Shown here: piece after piece, positions 16,407 through 24,039 of the stretch
How the letters are laid out: each line of letters starts with the position of its first letter
Numbering within the stretch: the stretch's first letter is position 1
NCBI RefSeq assembly: GCF_011045165.1
Contig: NZ_JAAKZI010000034.1
Coordinates: 1-46,376 of the forward strand
Direction of reading: 5' to 3'
From: Arthrobacter silviterrae
GTDB taxonomy: Bacteria > Actinomycetota > Actinomycetes > Actinomycetales > Micrococcaceae
DNA length: 46,376 nt
Position numbers and translations under genes: made by a program
Notes under the pieces: generated by a model
What the model saw: the letters and a program-made list of their open reading frames with translations, nothing else
What the model was told of the DNA's origin: nothing
The model's database searches: none

Positions 16407-17489
16407 GTGAGCAACGGCTCAGGCACCCCGAAACGTCCACTCTTTGCCCGGTGGACATGGAATATTGCCCCCTGGCGTGTTGTTATTGGCCTTGTGCCTC
16501 TAAGCCAAGCCCCCGAACCCACCGCGCCCGCCCGTCCGCAGAACCGTGCTTCCGGCACTCCAAAAAAGGGACGGGGAAGGTCTGAGACGGCCACCGGCAT
16601 GCTCTACGGTTTTGGCGCGTACGGCCTGTGGGGCATGCTCCCCATCTACTTCATCTGGCTGATGCCGGCGAACAGCCTGGAGATCGTGGCCAACCGCGTC
16701 GTGTGGTCCGTGATCTTCTGCGCCCTGGTCATCACCGTGACGCGAGGCTGGGGCAAGATCGGCGCAGCCGTGCGGAATCCCCGCATCTTTGTCCCCCTGG
16801 CCATTGCCGGCTTCCTCATTGTCATCAACTGGCTCACCTACGTATTTGCCGTGACAAACGGCAACGCCATCGAGGCCTCCCTGGGCTACTTCATCAACCC
16901 CCTGGTCTCCGTCCTGCTGGGCGTGGTGGTGCTGAAGGAAAAGCTGCGCCCCCTCCAGTGGATAGCCGTTGGGGTCGGATTCGCCGCCGTCGCCGTACTG
17001 ACGGTCAGCTACGGCAAGCTGCCGTGGATTGCCCTGGTCCTCGCCTTCAGCTTCGGCGTTTACGGCTTTGTGAAGAACCGGGTGGGCGGCAGGGTGGACG
17101 CCCTCACCAGCCTGAGCGTGGAGACAGCCGTCCTGGCCCCCTTTGCCGTTGTCACCATGGCTGTGCTGGCCGGGGCAGGCCAGGCCACGCTGACCGGGCT
17201 GGGGGCCGGCCACTTCTGGCTCATGGCCTCCACCGGCGTTGTCACTGCGGTGCCGCTGCTGTTTTTTGGCGCGTCCGCCCGGCGCCTGCCCATGACCACC
17301 ATTGGCCTGCTGCAGTATGTGGCCCCCCTGCTCCAATTTGTCGTTGCCATCATTTTCCTCGGCGAACACATGGGGCTCGACCGCTGGATTGGTTTTGGCA
17401 TAGTCTGGCTCGCATTGGTGATCCTCACTGCGGATTCGCTGGGCCACTACCGGCACACCTCGCGCCTTCGCAAGGCCGCCACCGCCTGA
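16407..17489 (+). CDS. rarD: RarD-type EamA-family transporter
   Basis: This DMT-superfamily membrane protein has ten predicted helices. The RarD branch signature is at 'GMLYGFGAYGLWGMLPIYFIWL', with 'VANRVVWSVIFCALVI' and 'GNAIEASLGYFINPLVSVLLGVVVLKEKL' in the first half and 'RRLPMTTIGLLQYVAPLLQFVVAIIFLGEHM' in the second. The substrate is unknown. The start is uncertain: GTG 16407 (360 aa) has only a distant AAGGGG, and its first about 29 residues are unlike a transporter. GTG 16494 (331 aa) is closer to family length but has no clear ribosome site. The oxidoreductase gene follows 32 bases downstream and could be co-transcribed. Confidence 0.88.
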   Translation: MSNGSGTPKRPLFARWTWNIAPWRVVIGLVPLSQAPEPTAPARPQNRASGTPKKGRGRSETATGMLYGFGAYGLWGMLPIYFIWLMPANSLEIVANRVVWSVIFCALVITVTRGWGKIGAAVRNPRIFVPLAIAGFLIVINWLTYVFAVTNGNAIEASLGYFINPLVSVLLGVVVLKEKLRPLQWIAVGVGFAAVAVLTVSYGKLPWIALVLAFSFGVYGFVKNRVGGRVDALTSLSVETAVLAPFAVVTMAVLAGAGQATLTGLGAGHFWLMASTGVVTAVPLLFFGASARRLPMTTIGLLQYVAPLLQFVVAIIFLGEHMGLDRWIGFGIVWLALVILTADSLGHYRHTSRLRKAATA

Positions 17490-17521
17490 CATCCGCGTTC
17501 CAACGACGAAAGGCCCCGCAC

Positions 17522-18943
17522 ATGGAGATCGAAGAGCTGGACCTGCTGGTGGTTGGCGGGGGCAAGGCCGGCAAGTCGCTCGCCATGGACCTGGCAGCCG
17601 CCGGCCAGCGCGTGGCCATGGTGGAGCGCGGCATGATCGGCGGCACGTGCATCAACGTGGCCTGCATCCCCACCAAGACGCTGGTCAACAGTGCCCGGCT
17701 GCTGTCCGTTGCCCGGCGAGCCGCGGAATTTGGCATCACGCTGCCCGGCTCCCCCGCCGTCGACATCGACTTGCTCCGCGCCCGCAAGGAGGACGTGGTG
17801 GGCACCATGGTGGCCGGGCAGCGAAAGTCCTTCCTGGGCTCCGGCATGGACCTGGTCATCGGCCAGGCGCGCTTCACTGCGCCCCGCACGGTTGAGGTGA
17901 CGGACGACGCCGGCACCCGCCGCCTGCTCCGGGGAACCAAGGTGGTGGTCAACACCGGCATGGTCCCCTTTGTGCCCGACATCCCGGGACTTCGCGCGGC
18001 GGAACCCCTGACCAGCACGTCCATCCTGGCCCTGGAATCGCTGCCGCGCAGCATCATCATTCTGGGCGGCGGCTACATCGGCTGCGAGTTCGCCTCCATG
18101 CTTTCCATCATGGGCGTTGCCGTCACCGTGGTGCAGCGCAGGGACACATTGCTGCCCCGGGAGGATGCGGACGTCAGCGCCGCCGTCGCGAAAGCCCTGG
18201 AGGCCGACGGCGTGACCTTGCGTATGGGTGTGACGGCCACTTCGGCCTCCCGCCGGAACGGCGCCGGCGGCAGTGACGGCACCGGCCGCGCCGTGGCCCT
18301 GGCCCTCTCCGACGGAACCACTGTGGAGGCTGAGGAGATTCTCGTGGCAGTGGGGCGCACACCGGTGACGGGCGCGCTGGGACTTGACGCGGCCGGCGTC
18401 GAGCTTAATGATTCCGGGCTGGTGCGGGTGGATGAATTCCTGCACACCACGGCGGAAGGCGTCTGGGCGGCAGGGGATGTGGCCGGGACGCCGCAATTCA
18501 CCCACGCCTCCTGGAACGACTACCGGATTTTGAAGTCCAACTTGGCTGCCTCCCCGGCCGGGACGCTGCTCAGCACCCGGGACCGGCTGATCCCGTACTG
18601 CGTTTTCACCACGCCCGAACTGGGCCGCGTGGGGCTGAACGAGGCAGAAGCCAGGTCGGCAGGCCATGACGTGCGCATCGCGAAAATGCCGGTCGCAGCC
18701 ATTCCCCGCGCCCGCACGGTGGGACAGCTTGAGGGCATGTGGAAGGCCGTGGTGGAGCGGGAAACGGACCAGATACTGGGCGTTTCCCTGCTCGGCCACG
18801 AGTCAAGTGAGGTGATCGCAGTGGTCCAGCTGGCCATGCTCGGCAGGCTGCCCTACCAGCGGCTCCGCGACGCTGTCATAGCCCACCCCACCATGGCCGA
18901 GGGCCTGCAGCTCCTCTTCAGCGACGCGTTCCTGGAGCCGTAA
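17522..18943 (+). CDS. Pyridine nucleotide-disulfide oxidoreductase (RclA/MerA-like)
   Basis: This 473-residue flavoenzyme has the dihydrolipoamide dehydrogenase/mercuric reductase fold. The FAD site is at 'LLVVGGGKAGKSLAMDLAAAG' and the redox-active disulfide C43-C48 is in GGTCINVACIPTK. The NAD(P) site is 'IILGGGYIGCEFASML', and the second FAD motif is in 'EGVWAAGDVAGTPQFTH'. The dimerisation domain ends with AHPTMAEG. The GKAGK start and CINVAC motif resemble the RclA/YkgC group rather than lipoamide dehydrogenase. There is no N-terminal heavy-metal domain or C-terminal cysteine pair as in MerA. The ATG follows GAAAGG by eight bases. The likely role is handling reactive chlorine, copper or a related oxidant; the substrate is not proven. 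Confidence 0.88.
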   Translation: MEIEELDLLVVGGGKAGKSLAMDLAAAGQRVAMVERGMIGGTCINVACIPTKTLVNSARLLSVARRAAEFGITLPGSPAVDIDLLRARKEDVVGTMVAGQRKSFLGSGMDLVIGQARFTAPRTVEVTDDAGTRRLLRGTKVVVNTGMVPFVPDIPGLRAAEPLTSTSILALESLPRSIIILGGGYIGCEFASMLSIMGVAVTVVQRRDTLLPREDADVSAAVAKALEADGVTLRMGVTATSASRRNGAGGSDGTGRAVALALSDGTTVEAEEILVAVGRTPVTGALGLDAAGVELNDSGLVRVDEFLHTTAEGVWAAGDVAGTPQFTHASWNDYRILKSNLAASPAGTLLSTRDRLIPYCVFTTPELGRVGLNEAEARSAGHDVRIAKMPVAAIPRARTVGQLEGMWKAVVERETDQILGVSLLGHESSEVIAVVQLAMLGRLPYQRLRDAVIAHPTMAEGLQLLFSDAFLEP

Positions 18944-18959
18944 CGCAGCGCCGGGCCGC

Positions 18960-19781
18960 CTAGATCCCCTGCTCCCCGAAGTCCCGGGGTACCACCACCA
19001 TGGGCACGGGAAGCGAGCGCAGGATCTTGTTCGCCGTGGAGCCGAGGAAGATCTTGTGGTTTTCGGCCAGGCGGCTGGAACCGACCACCACCAGCTCGCC
19101 GGACTTCCAGCCAATCCCGTCCACGGCTTCCTCAATGTTTCGGCCGTGGGCCAAGGTGACTGTGACCGAGTCCTGCGGCAGTTTCGCGGCAGCCTCGGCC
19201 AGCACGGTGTTCACGTGCTGGCGCGCGGGGCTCAGGGCGTGGTCCAGGTCAAAATTCTCCTGTTCAAGCTGGTCGATCTCCACAAGCGATACCAGCCGCA
19301 GCGGCACATTGCGGCGCCCGGCCGCGGTGGTTCCGACGTCAAGCACGGCCTGCCAGCCCTCGCGCACCCCGGTCATGACGGTGAGGCGGGTGAGGGGGTC
19401 GCGGCGGTTGTAGCCGCGGGGCGCGAGGGCCACGGGCACAGATGAGGCATGCAGCAGGCCGTTGGCCACGGAGCCCACCGTGAACCGCTTGAACAAGCCG
19501 TTGCTGGCCGCGCCCACCACGATGAGGGCGGCGTCGTCCTCCCTGGCAGCGTCGATGAGGCCGTGGACGTAGGACTCCGCTGTACGTCTGGAAAAGGTGG
19601 CAGAAACGTCATCCGGCACCAGGGCGCGCGCTGTCTTTTCCAGCCCCTCGCCATCCTGCCTGCCGCCGTGGACCACGTGGACCAGGTGCAGTTCGGCGCC
19701 CTGAGTCTTTGCGATGACCCCTGCCAGTGCGATGGCATCGGCGCCACGTTCGTCCGGACGGTATCCAACTACATATTTCAT
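18960..19781 (-). CDS. Tandem universal stress protein
   Basis: The 273-residue protein contains two UspA domains. The first spans about residues 1-140 ('KYVVGYRPDERGADAIALAG ... ALIVVGAASNGLFKRFTVGSVANGLLHASSVPVALAPRGY') and the second about 150-270 ('ELVVVGSSRLAENHKIFLGSTANKILRSLPVPMVVVP'). Both carry the glycine-rich ATP-binding pattern G(A/S)xxxxxxxxGSxAN. Such proteins promote survival under stress or stasis. The gene converges with the oxidoreductase gene 16 bases away. An AAGGGTTGAG ribosome site precedes the ATG. Confidence 0.92.
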   Translation of the reverse strand: MKYVVGYRPDERGADAIALAGVIAKTQGAELHLVHVVHGGRQDGEGLEKTARALVPDDVSATFSRRTAESYVHGLIDAAREDDAALIVVGAASNGLFKRFTVGSVANGLLHASSVPVALAPRGYNRRDPLTRLTVMTGVREGWQAVLDVGTTAAGRRNVPLRLVSLVEIDQLEQENFDLDHALSPARQHVNTVLAEAAAKLPQDSVTVTLAHGRNIEEAVDGIGWKSGELVVVGSSRLAENHKIFLGSTANKILRSLPVPMVVVPRDFGEQGI

Positions 19782-19907
19782 GCGCTCAACCCTTCGGTGG
19801 GCCCCGCACTACGCTGTGCTTCCGGGGCGTTCGTAGCACTGACTGTACAGCGGCCAGGCCCAAGCGAAAAGGATGCCCGACGGCGTTCCCCCGGGCACAA
19901 TTCGTCA

Positions 19908-19936
19908 TTGTGTCCCCGGCATGCCGGGTCTAGGGT
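19908..19936 (+). promoter_or_regulatory. Promoter with palindromic spacer for the carboxypeptidase gene
   Basis: TTGTGT (19908-19913) and TAGGGT (19931-19936) are 17 bases apart. The spacer contains the perfect 14-base palindrome CCCGGCATGCCGGG (19915-19928), a possible operator. The gene's ATG follows at 19976 with AGCAGG as ribosome site. Confidence 0.55.
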
Positions 19937-19975
19937 CAAACCACCAACTCATTCTGGATAAAAAGCAGGTCCGCC

Positions 19976-21124
19976 ATGAAATTCAGGCAATTGCTGAGCG
20001 CTGGGGCAGTGGTGCTCGCCATGCTGGCCTCCTCATTGGGCGGGGTGGAGGCAGCATCAGCAGCAACCCCGGACAATGGTGCCATTGCAGCGAAATACAG
20101 TGCAGCCGGGGGCGCGTCCGGACCATTGGGGCCGGCCCTGAATGTGCTGCGCTGCGGGCTGGTGAAAGGCGGCTGCTACCAGGCGTTCCGCGGCGGCAGC
20201 ATTTACTGGTCCTCCGGGAGCGGGGCCCACATCACCCGTGGCGCCATTGCGGGGCGTTGGGCCGCCTACAACCGGGAGTGGGGATCCCTGGGGTATCCGA
20301 TAACGGATGAAAACTGCGCCCTCATCTCCCACGGCTGCGTGCAAAGTTACCAGGGCGGCTTCATTTACTGGCAGTCCAGCGTGGGCGCGCACGCGGCCTA
20401 CGGCGCCATCGGCAGCAAATGGGTCCAGATGGGGTATGAGCTCAGCCCCCTGGGCTACCCGACCAGCGACGAGGCCTGCGCGGGTGTCCCCCGCAGCTAT
20501 GTACAGCAATTCCTCGGCGGCAACATCCGCTGGACTTCCGGGGTTGGCGTCAGCGTGACGCCCAGCCAAAATAGCGTGGGCGTGGTGGTCAACAAACAGC
20601 GCCCCAACTCGCCCATCAATAACACGCCGGCAGACCTCGTGTACGTGGGTTCGCAGCTGCTGCGCCGTGAAGCCGCGAACCAGATGGCCCTGCTGATCCG
20701 TGGTGCAGCTGCCGCGGGCGTGCCGGTCACCACCGTCAGCGGATTCCGCTCCTACGCCTCACAGGCCAGCCTCTACAACTACTATGTCTCGATCTACGGG
20801 AGGACCGTGGCAGACACCATTTCAGCCCGTCCCGGTTACAGCGAACACCAGACTGGCCTGGCCCTGGACATCGGGAACCCGAATGGCGCCTGCGCCTTGC
20901 AGGCCTGCTTTGCCGGCACGCCGGCCGGGCAGTTTGCCGCGGCCAACGCCTGGCGGTACGGCTTCATCGTCCGCTACCCCAACGGCTACAACTCCATTAC
21001 CGGGTACACCTACGAGCCCTGGCACCTGCGCTACATCGGCCTCCGCGCGGCGAGGGACATGCACTATCGCGGCTACCGAACCCTGGAGCAGTACTTTGGC
21101 CTGCCCGCCGCTGCGGGTTATTGA
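19976..21124 (+). CDS. Secreted LGFP-repeat D-alanyl-D-alanine carboxypeptidase (VanY/M15)
   Basis: This is a cell-wall enzyme. Residues 1-30 are a signal peptide (MKFRQLLSAGAVVLAMLASSLGG, cleavage near ASAA). Residues 35-185 hold three LGFP-type repeats ('IAAKYSAAGGASGPLGPAL', 'IAGRWAAYNREWGSLGYPI', 'IGSKWVQMGYELSPLGYPT'), a module that anchors proteins to the actinobacterial envelope. The C-terminal part is a zinc D,D-peptidase: 'VSGFRSYASQASLYNYY', the ligands H and D in YSEHQTGLALDIG, and the last H in EPWHLRYIG. Of 382 residues, about half is targeting sequence. Two extra cysteine pairs in the repeats may form disulfides. It stands alone behind its own promoter. Confidence 0.92.
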   Translation: MKFRQLLSAGAVVLAMLASSLGGVEAASAATPDNGAIAAKYSAAGGASGPLGPALNVLRCGLVKGGCYQAFRGGSIYWSSGSGAHITRGAIAGRWAAYNREWGSLGYPITDENCALISHGCVQSYQGGFIYWQSSVGAHAAYGAIGSKWVQMGYELSPLGYPTSDEACAGVPRSYVQQFLGGNIRWTSGVGVSVTPSQNSVGVVVNKQRPNSPINNTPADLVYVGSQLLRREAANQMALLIRGAAAAGVPVTTVSGFRSYASQASLYNYYVSIYGRTVADTISARPGYSEHQTGLALDIGNPNGACALQACFAGTPAGQFAAANAWRYGFIVRYPNGYNSITGYTYEPWHLRYIGLRAARDMHYRGYRTLEQYFGLPAAAGY

Positions 21125-21448
21125 CCCGGCACGTTATTGACCCGGCGCGGGCGGCCTTAAATGCAGACGGGGCGGCCAAAGGGAGACTCCGGATTCGCCA
21201 TCGAACCATTGCCCTGCCCCAGCCGGGGAGCCACGAACAAGCCGGCAGCCCAGAGGAGCCCAACCAATTGCGCCCCAAACGCTGATGGGCTGCACGGCCT
21301 GGGTCCACGGCAGGTCCGGACGCATGGCACCCCGCTGAGAGGCCACGGAACCATAGGCCCCAAGCACGACTTCGGGAAACAGGTCGTTGGCAAAACCGGC
21401 GAATGTGCCGGCGGCGATCGCCCCTACTCTACCGGCGAGGCCCAACGG
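21125..21448. other. Intergenic stretch with one doubtful reading frame
   Basis: This 324-base gap separates the carboxypeptidase gene from a convergent membrane-protein gene. The minus strand carries a 103-codon open frame (21134-21445). It starts with TTG three bases after the membrane-gene stop, has no ribosome site and an Arg/Pro/Gly-rich end. I would not call it a gene without comparative support. No terminator is obvious. Confidence 0.35.
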
Positions 21449-22483
21449 TCATCCGAACTCGTCGGCGTCCTCCGCCGGCGCGGGGCCGTGGTCCACGGAC
21501 GGCGTGGTCAGGCGGAGAAACAAGGCCAGCAGCAAGGCCGCCAGCCCGACCAACAGGAAGTAAGGGCCCACCTGGACCAGCGTGATGGGCCAGGGTGTCA
21601 ACTGCATGCTGGAGGAGCCACTCGTGAAGGTGCGTTCCACGAGCGCCCCGGTGAAGATCTGTGGGGTGTAATAGGTCACCGCTGCGGCTGCCAGGAAGGC
21701 AGCGCCCGTGCCCGCCGCCCGCCCCGCGGACGGCACGTTCCTCGCGCTGCCGTTGGGGCGGAAAATGGCCAGGAATGCCACGGTGAACAAACCAAAAAGT
21801 TCCAGGGGCACGGTGGCAAGGTAGGTCAGCTGAATCCAGGGATAGCTGGCGGGTGTGCCGTCGGGACCGCCGAAAATTTGCAACAGCAGTTCGGGACGCA
21901 TGGTGACGGCGAAGAGGGACAGCCCCGCGGCCACCAGCGCCGCCACCGCCACCAGGGCGGCCCCGCTTCGAAGCCACGGAGACGCCCGCGGATGGCGCGG
22001 CGCCCCCGCAAGCAGCATGAGCACCAGCATGCCCAGCCCGGCGATGACAAGAAACGGGCCAAGGGCCAGCACCTTGTCGGTCAGGGGAAAGAACAGCGTC
22101 ACCAAAATGTAGTTGGAGGCAGCTATGTCCAGTGCGGGCGCAGTCCTGGGGAGCAGGCACAGCAGGCCGAGCAAGGTCACAGCGATGCCGGCCCCCAGGC
22201 CAAAAAGCCACGTCTTCACAGTCCACGGCACCAGCTGGGAAGCAACCGGCACAGTCCCGCTTGCCTCCGCCGGTCCACCCTCGTCCCAGGATTCCGGTGC
22301 CTCCGGCTCCAGTTCATGCCCGACGCCGGCCGGTTCGGACACCGATTCGCCCACCTCTGCCGGGGGTGCTGCAGGGGGCTCTGCCAGACGTGCCGCAGGT
22401 GGCGGTTGCAGCACCCGGGGCAGCGAGTCCCCGCCACGTTGGTATTCCGCTGGATACCGCGGATCTATGTCGTTCGCTTCCAT
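21449..22483 (-). CDS. Multi-pass membrane protein with acidic N-terminal region
   Basis: I do not recognise a family. From ATG 22483 it is 344 residues. An acidic, Pro/Glu-rich cytoplasmic segment (about residues 1-105) is followed by about six hydrophobic helices ('TWLFGLGAGIAVTLLGLLCLL', 'LGPFLVIAGLGMLVLMLLAG', 'SGAALVAVAALVAAGLSLFAV', 'LTYLATVPLELFGLFTVAFLAIF', 'GTGAAFLAAAAVTYYT', 'LVQVGPYFLLVGLAALLLALFLRL'). It ends in an acidic tail (PAEDADEFG). The open frame continues 47 codons upstream, but that part runs into the gabT terminator. The start has GGGGGCAGGT close by. It is probably a single-gene unit. Confidence 0.75.
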   Translation of the reverse strand: MEANDIDPRYPAEYQRGGDSLPRVLQPPPAARLAEPPAAPPAEVGESVSEPAGVGHELEPEAPESWDEGGPAEASGTVPVASQLVPWTVKTWLFGLGAGIAVTLLGLLCLLPRTAPALDIAASNYILVTLFFPLTDKVLALGPFLVIAGLGMLVLMLLAGAPRHPRASPWLRSGAALVAVAALVAAGLSLFAVTMRPELLLQIFGGPDGTPASYPWIQLTYLATVPLELFGLFTVAFLAIFRPNGSARNVPSAGRAAGTGAAFLAAAAVTYYTPQIFTGALVERTFTSGSSSMQLTPWPITLVQVGPYFLLVGLAALLLALFLRLTTPSVDHGPAPAEDADEFG

Positions 22484-22546
22484 ACCTGCCCCCATCGCTG
22501 CGTCCAGGAAAACTGGCCCCAGCATAGCCCGGCATTCATCCGGGCC

Positions 22547-22599
22547 AAAAAAAACGCAAGCGGCACCCCGGTCTGGCCAAAAGCCGGACCGGGGTGCCG
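22547..22599 (-). terminator. Rho-independent terminator of gabT
   Basis: CGGCACCCCGGTCTGGC (22561-22577) pairs with GCCGGACCGGGGTGCCG (22583-22599), a 17-base stem with one mismatch. On the minus strand it is followed after six bases by eight U residues (22547-22554). It lies 35 bases beyond the gabT stop. Confidence 0.88.
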
Positions 22600-22612
22600 C
22601 CGTCGTGCTTGG
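22593..22612 (-). repeat. Recurrent 3' element, copy 2 (after gabT)
   Basis: This 20-mer is identical to 8654-8673 (GGTGCCGCCGTCGTGCTTGG on plus) and lies between the gabT stop and the distal arm of its terminator. Seven of its bases form part of the hairpin. Confidence 0.75.
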
Positions 22613-22634
22613 CCTTGCAGCCAAGGCATTGACT

Positions 22635-23996
22635 CTAGGCTGCCTTGCGGACGGCAGTGCAGAGCACGTCGAGGCCGTCGTTGAGGAGCTCGTCGGTGAT
22701 GACCAGCGGCGGGAGGAGGCGGATGACGTTGCCGTAGGTGCCGCAGGTGAGGATGATGACGCCGGACTGCAGGCAGGCGGCGGCGATGGCCTTGGCGGCC
22801 TCCGCGTTCACTTCCTTGGTGGTGTGCGCGGTGCCCGGCTTGACCAGCTCGATCGCCATCATGGCGCCGCGGCCGCGGATTTCGCCGATGATGCCGGCCT
22901 CGCCCAGTTCCTCGACAAGGGCCGCAAAGCGGTCAGTGACGATCTTCTCGATGTTCTGGGCGCGGCCGTTGAGGTCGTAGTCCTTCATGGCCTTGATGGC
23001 GGCGAGCGACGCAGCGCAGGCAACGGGGTTGCCGCCGTAGGTGCCGCCGAGGCCGCCGGGGTGCACGGCATCCATGAGGTCGGCGCGGCCGGTGATGGCG
23101 GAGAGCGGGAGCCCGCCGCCAATGCCCTTGGCCATGGTGATGATGTCGGGGACAACCCCCTCATGCTGGGAAGCGAACCATTCGCCGGTGCGGCAGAAGC
23201 CGGACTGGACTTCGTCGGCAATGAAGACCACGCCGTTTTCCTTGGCCCAGGCGGCCAGGGTGGGCAGGAAGCCGTCAGCCGGGACAATGAAGCCGCCCTC
23301 GCCCTGGATCGGCTCGATCAGGATGCCGGCCACGGAGGAGGCCCCGATCTGCTTCTCGATCATGGTGATGGCGCGGCGTGCGGCCTCCTCGCCCTTGATG
23401 TCGGATTCCTCGCGGTACGGGTAGCTCATGGGCACGCGGTAGATCTCCGGGGCGAACGGGCCGAAGTTCGTCTTGTACGGCATGGCCTTGGCGGTGAGCG
23501 CCATGGTGAGGTTGGTGCGGCCGTGGTAGGCGTGGTCGAAGGCGACGATGGCGTCGCGGCCGGTGGCCAGGCGGGCCACCTTGACGGCGTTCTCCACGGC
23601 TTCCGCGCCGGAGTTGAACAGCACGGTGCGCTTCTCGTGGGTGCCGGGGGTCAATGCGTTCAGTTCCTCGGCGACGGCCACGTAGCTTTCGTACGGGGTG
23701 ACCATGAAGCAGGTGTGCGTAAAGTGGCCCACCTGCTCGCGGACGGCGTCAACCACGTTTTCGTCAGAGGCGCCGACGGTGGTGACGGCAATGCCCGAAC
23801 CAAGGTCGATGAAGGAGTTGCCGTCAACATCGGTGATGATGCCGCCGTCGGCGTCGGCCACGTACACCGGCACGCTGGAGGCGACTCCCCCGGCAACCAC
23901 GGCCTTGCGGCGGGCGTCGAGGGCGGCTGACTTGGGGCCGGGGAACGAGCCGCTCAGGTGCCGCTTTTGCTCGAGCCGGTAGTGGATTTCAGACAT
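22635..23996 (-). CDS. gabT: 4-aminobutyrate aminotransferase
   Basis: GabT converts GABA plus 2-oxoglutarate to succinate semialdehyde plus glutamate, using PLP in the cytosol. The 453-residue class-III aminotransferase has 'NSGAEAVENAVKVARLATGRDAIVAFDHAYHGRTNLTMALT', the Asp that contacts PLP in VVFIADEVQSGFCRTG, and the cofactor lysine in TMAKGIGGGLP (about residue 290). The ATG at 23996 follows GAAAGG by seven bases; an upstream start at 24011 is less likely. It lies 43 bases downstream of the aldehyde dehydrogenase on the same strand. The PucR gene is divergent to that pair. A strong terminator follows. Confidence 0.93.
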   Translation of the reverse strand: MSEIHYRLEQKRHLSGSFPGPKSAALDARRKAVVAGGVASSVPVYVADADGGIITDVDGNSFIDLGSGIAVTTVGASDENVVDAVREQVGHFTHTCFMVTPYESYVAVAEELNALTPGTHEKRTVLFNSGAEAVENAVKVARLATGRDAIVAFDHAYHGRTNLTMALTAKAMPYKTNFGPFAPEIYRVPMSYPYREESDIKGEEAARRAITMIEKQIGASSVAGILIEPIQGEGGFIVPADGFLPTLAAWAKENGVVFIADEVQSGFCRTGEWFASQHEGVVPDIITMAKGIGGGLPLSAITGRADLMDAVHPGGLGGTYGGNPVACAASLAAIKAMKDYDLNGRAQNIEKIVTDRFAALVEELGEAGIIGEIRGRGAMMAIELVKPGTAHTTKEVNAEAAKAIAAACLQSGVIILTCGTYGNVIRLLPPLVITDELLNDGLDVLCTAVRKAA

Positions 23997-24039
23997 GGGT
24001 TGACCTTTCAAAATGTAGTTGCAAAATAGCTGGGGGCGC

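Noticed and set aside
17522-18943. Assignment of the disulfide oxidoreductase as mercuric reductase in a mer operon
   Set aside because: There is no N-terminal HMA domain, no C-terminal vicinal cysteines and no merR, merP or merT neighbour.
21134-21445. A minus-strand 103-codon frame after the membrane-protein gene
   Set aside because: It has a TTG start with no ribosome site, an unremarkable sequence ending in Arg/Pro-rich residues, and no family resemblance. It is kept only as a note in the gap entry.
21161-22684. A 507-codon plus-strand open frame opposite the membrane-protein gene
   Set aside because: It is Gln/Gly/Arg-rich shadow sequence that crosses the gabT terminator; the minus-strand frame has clear membrane helices.
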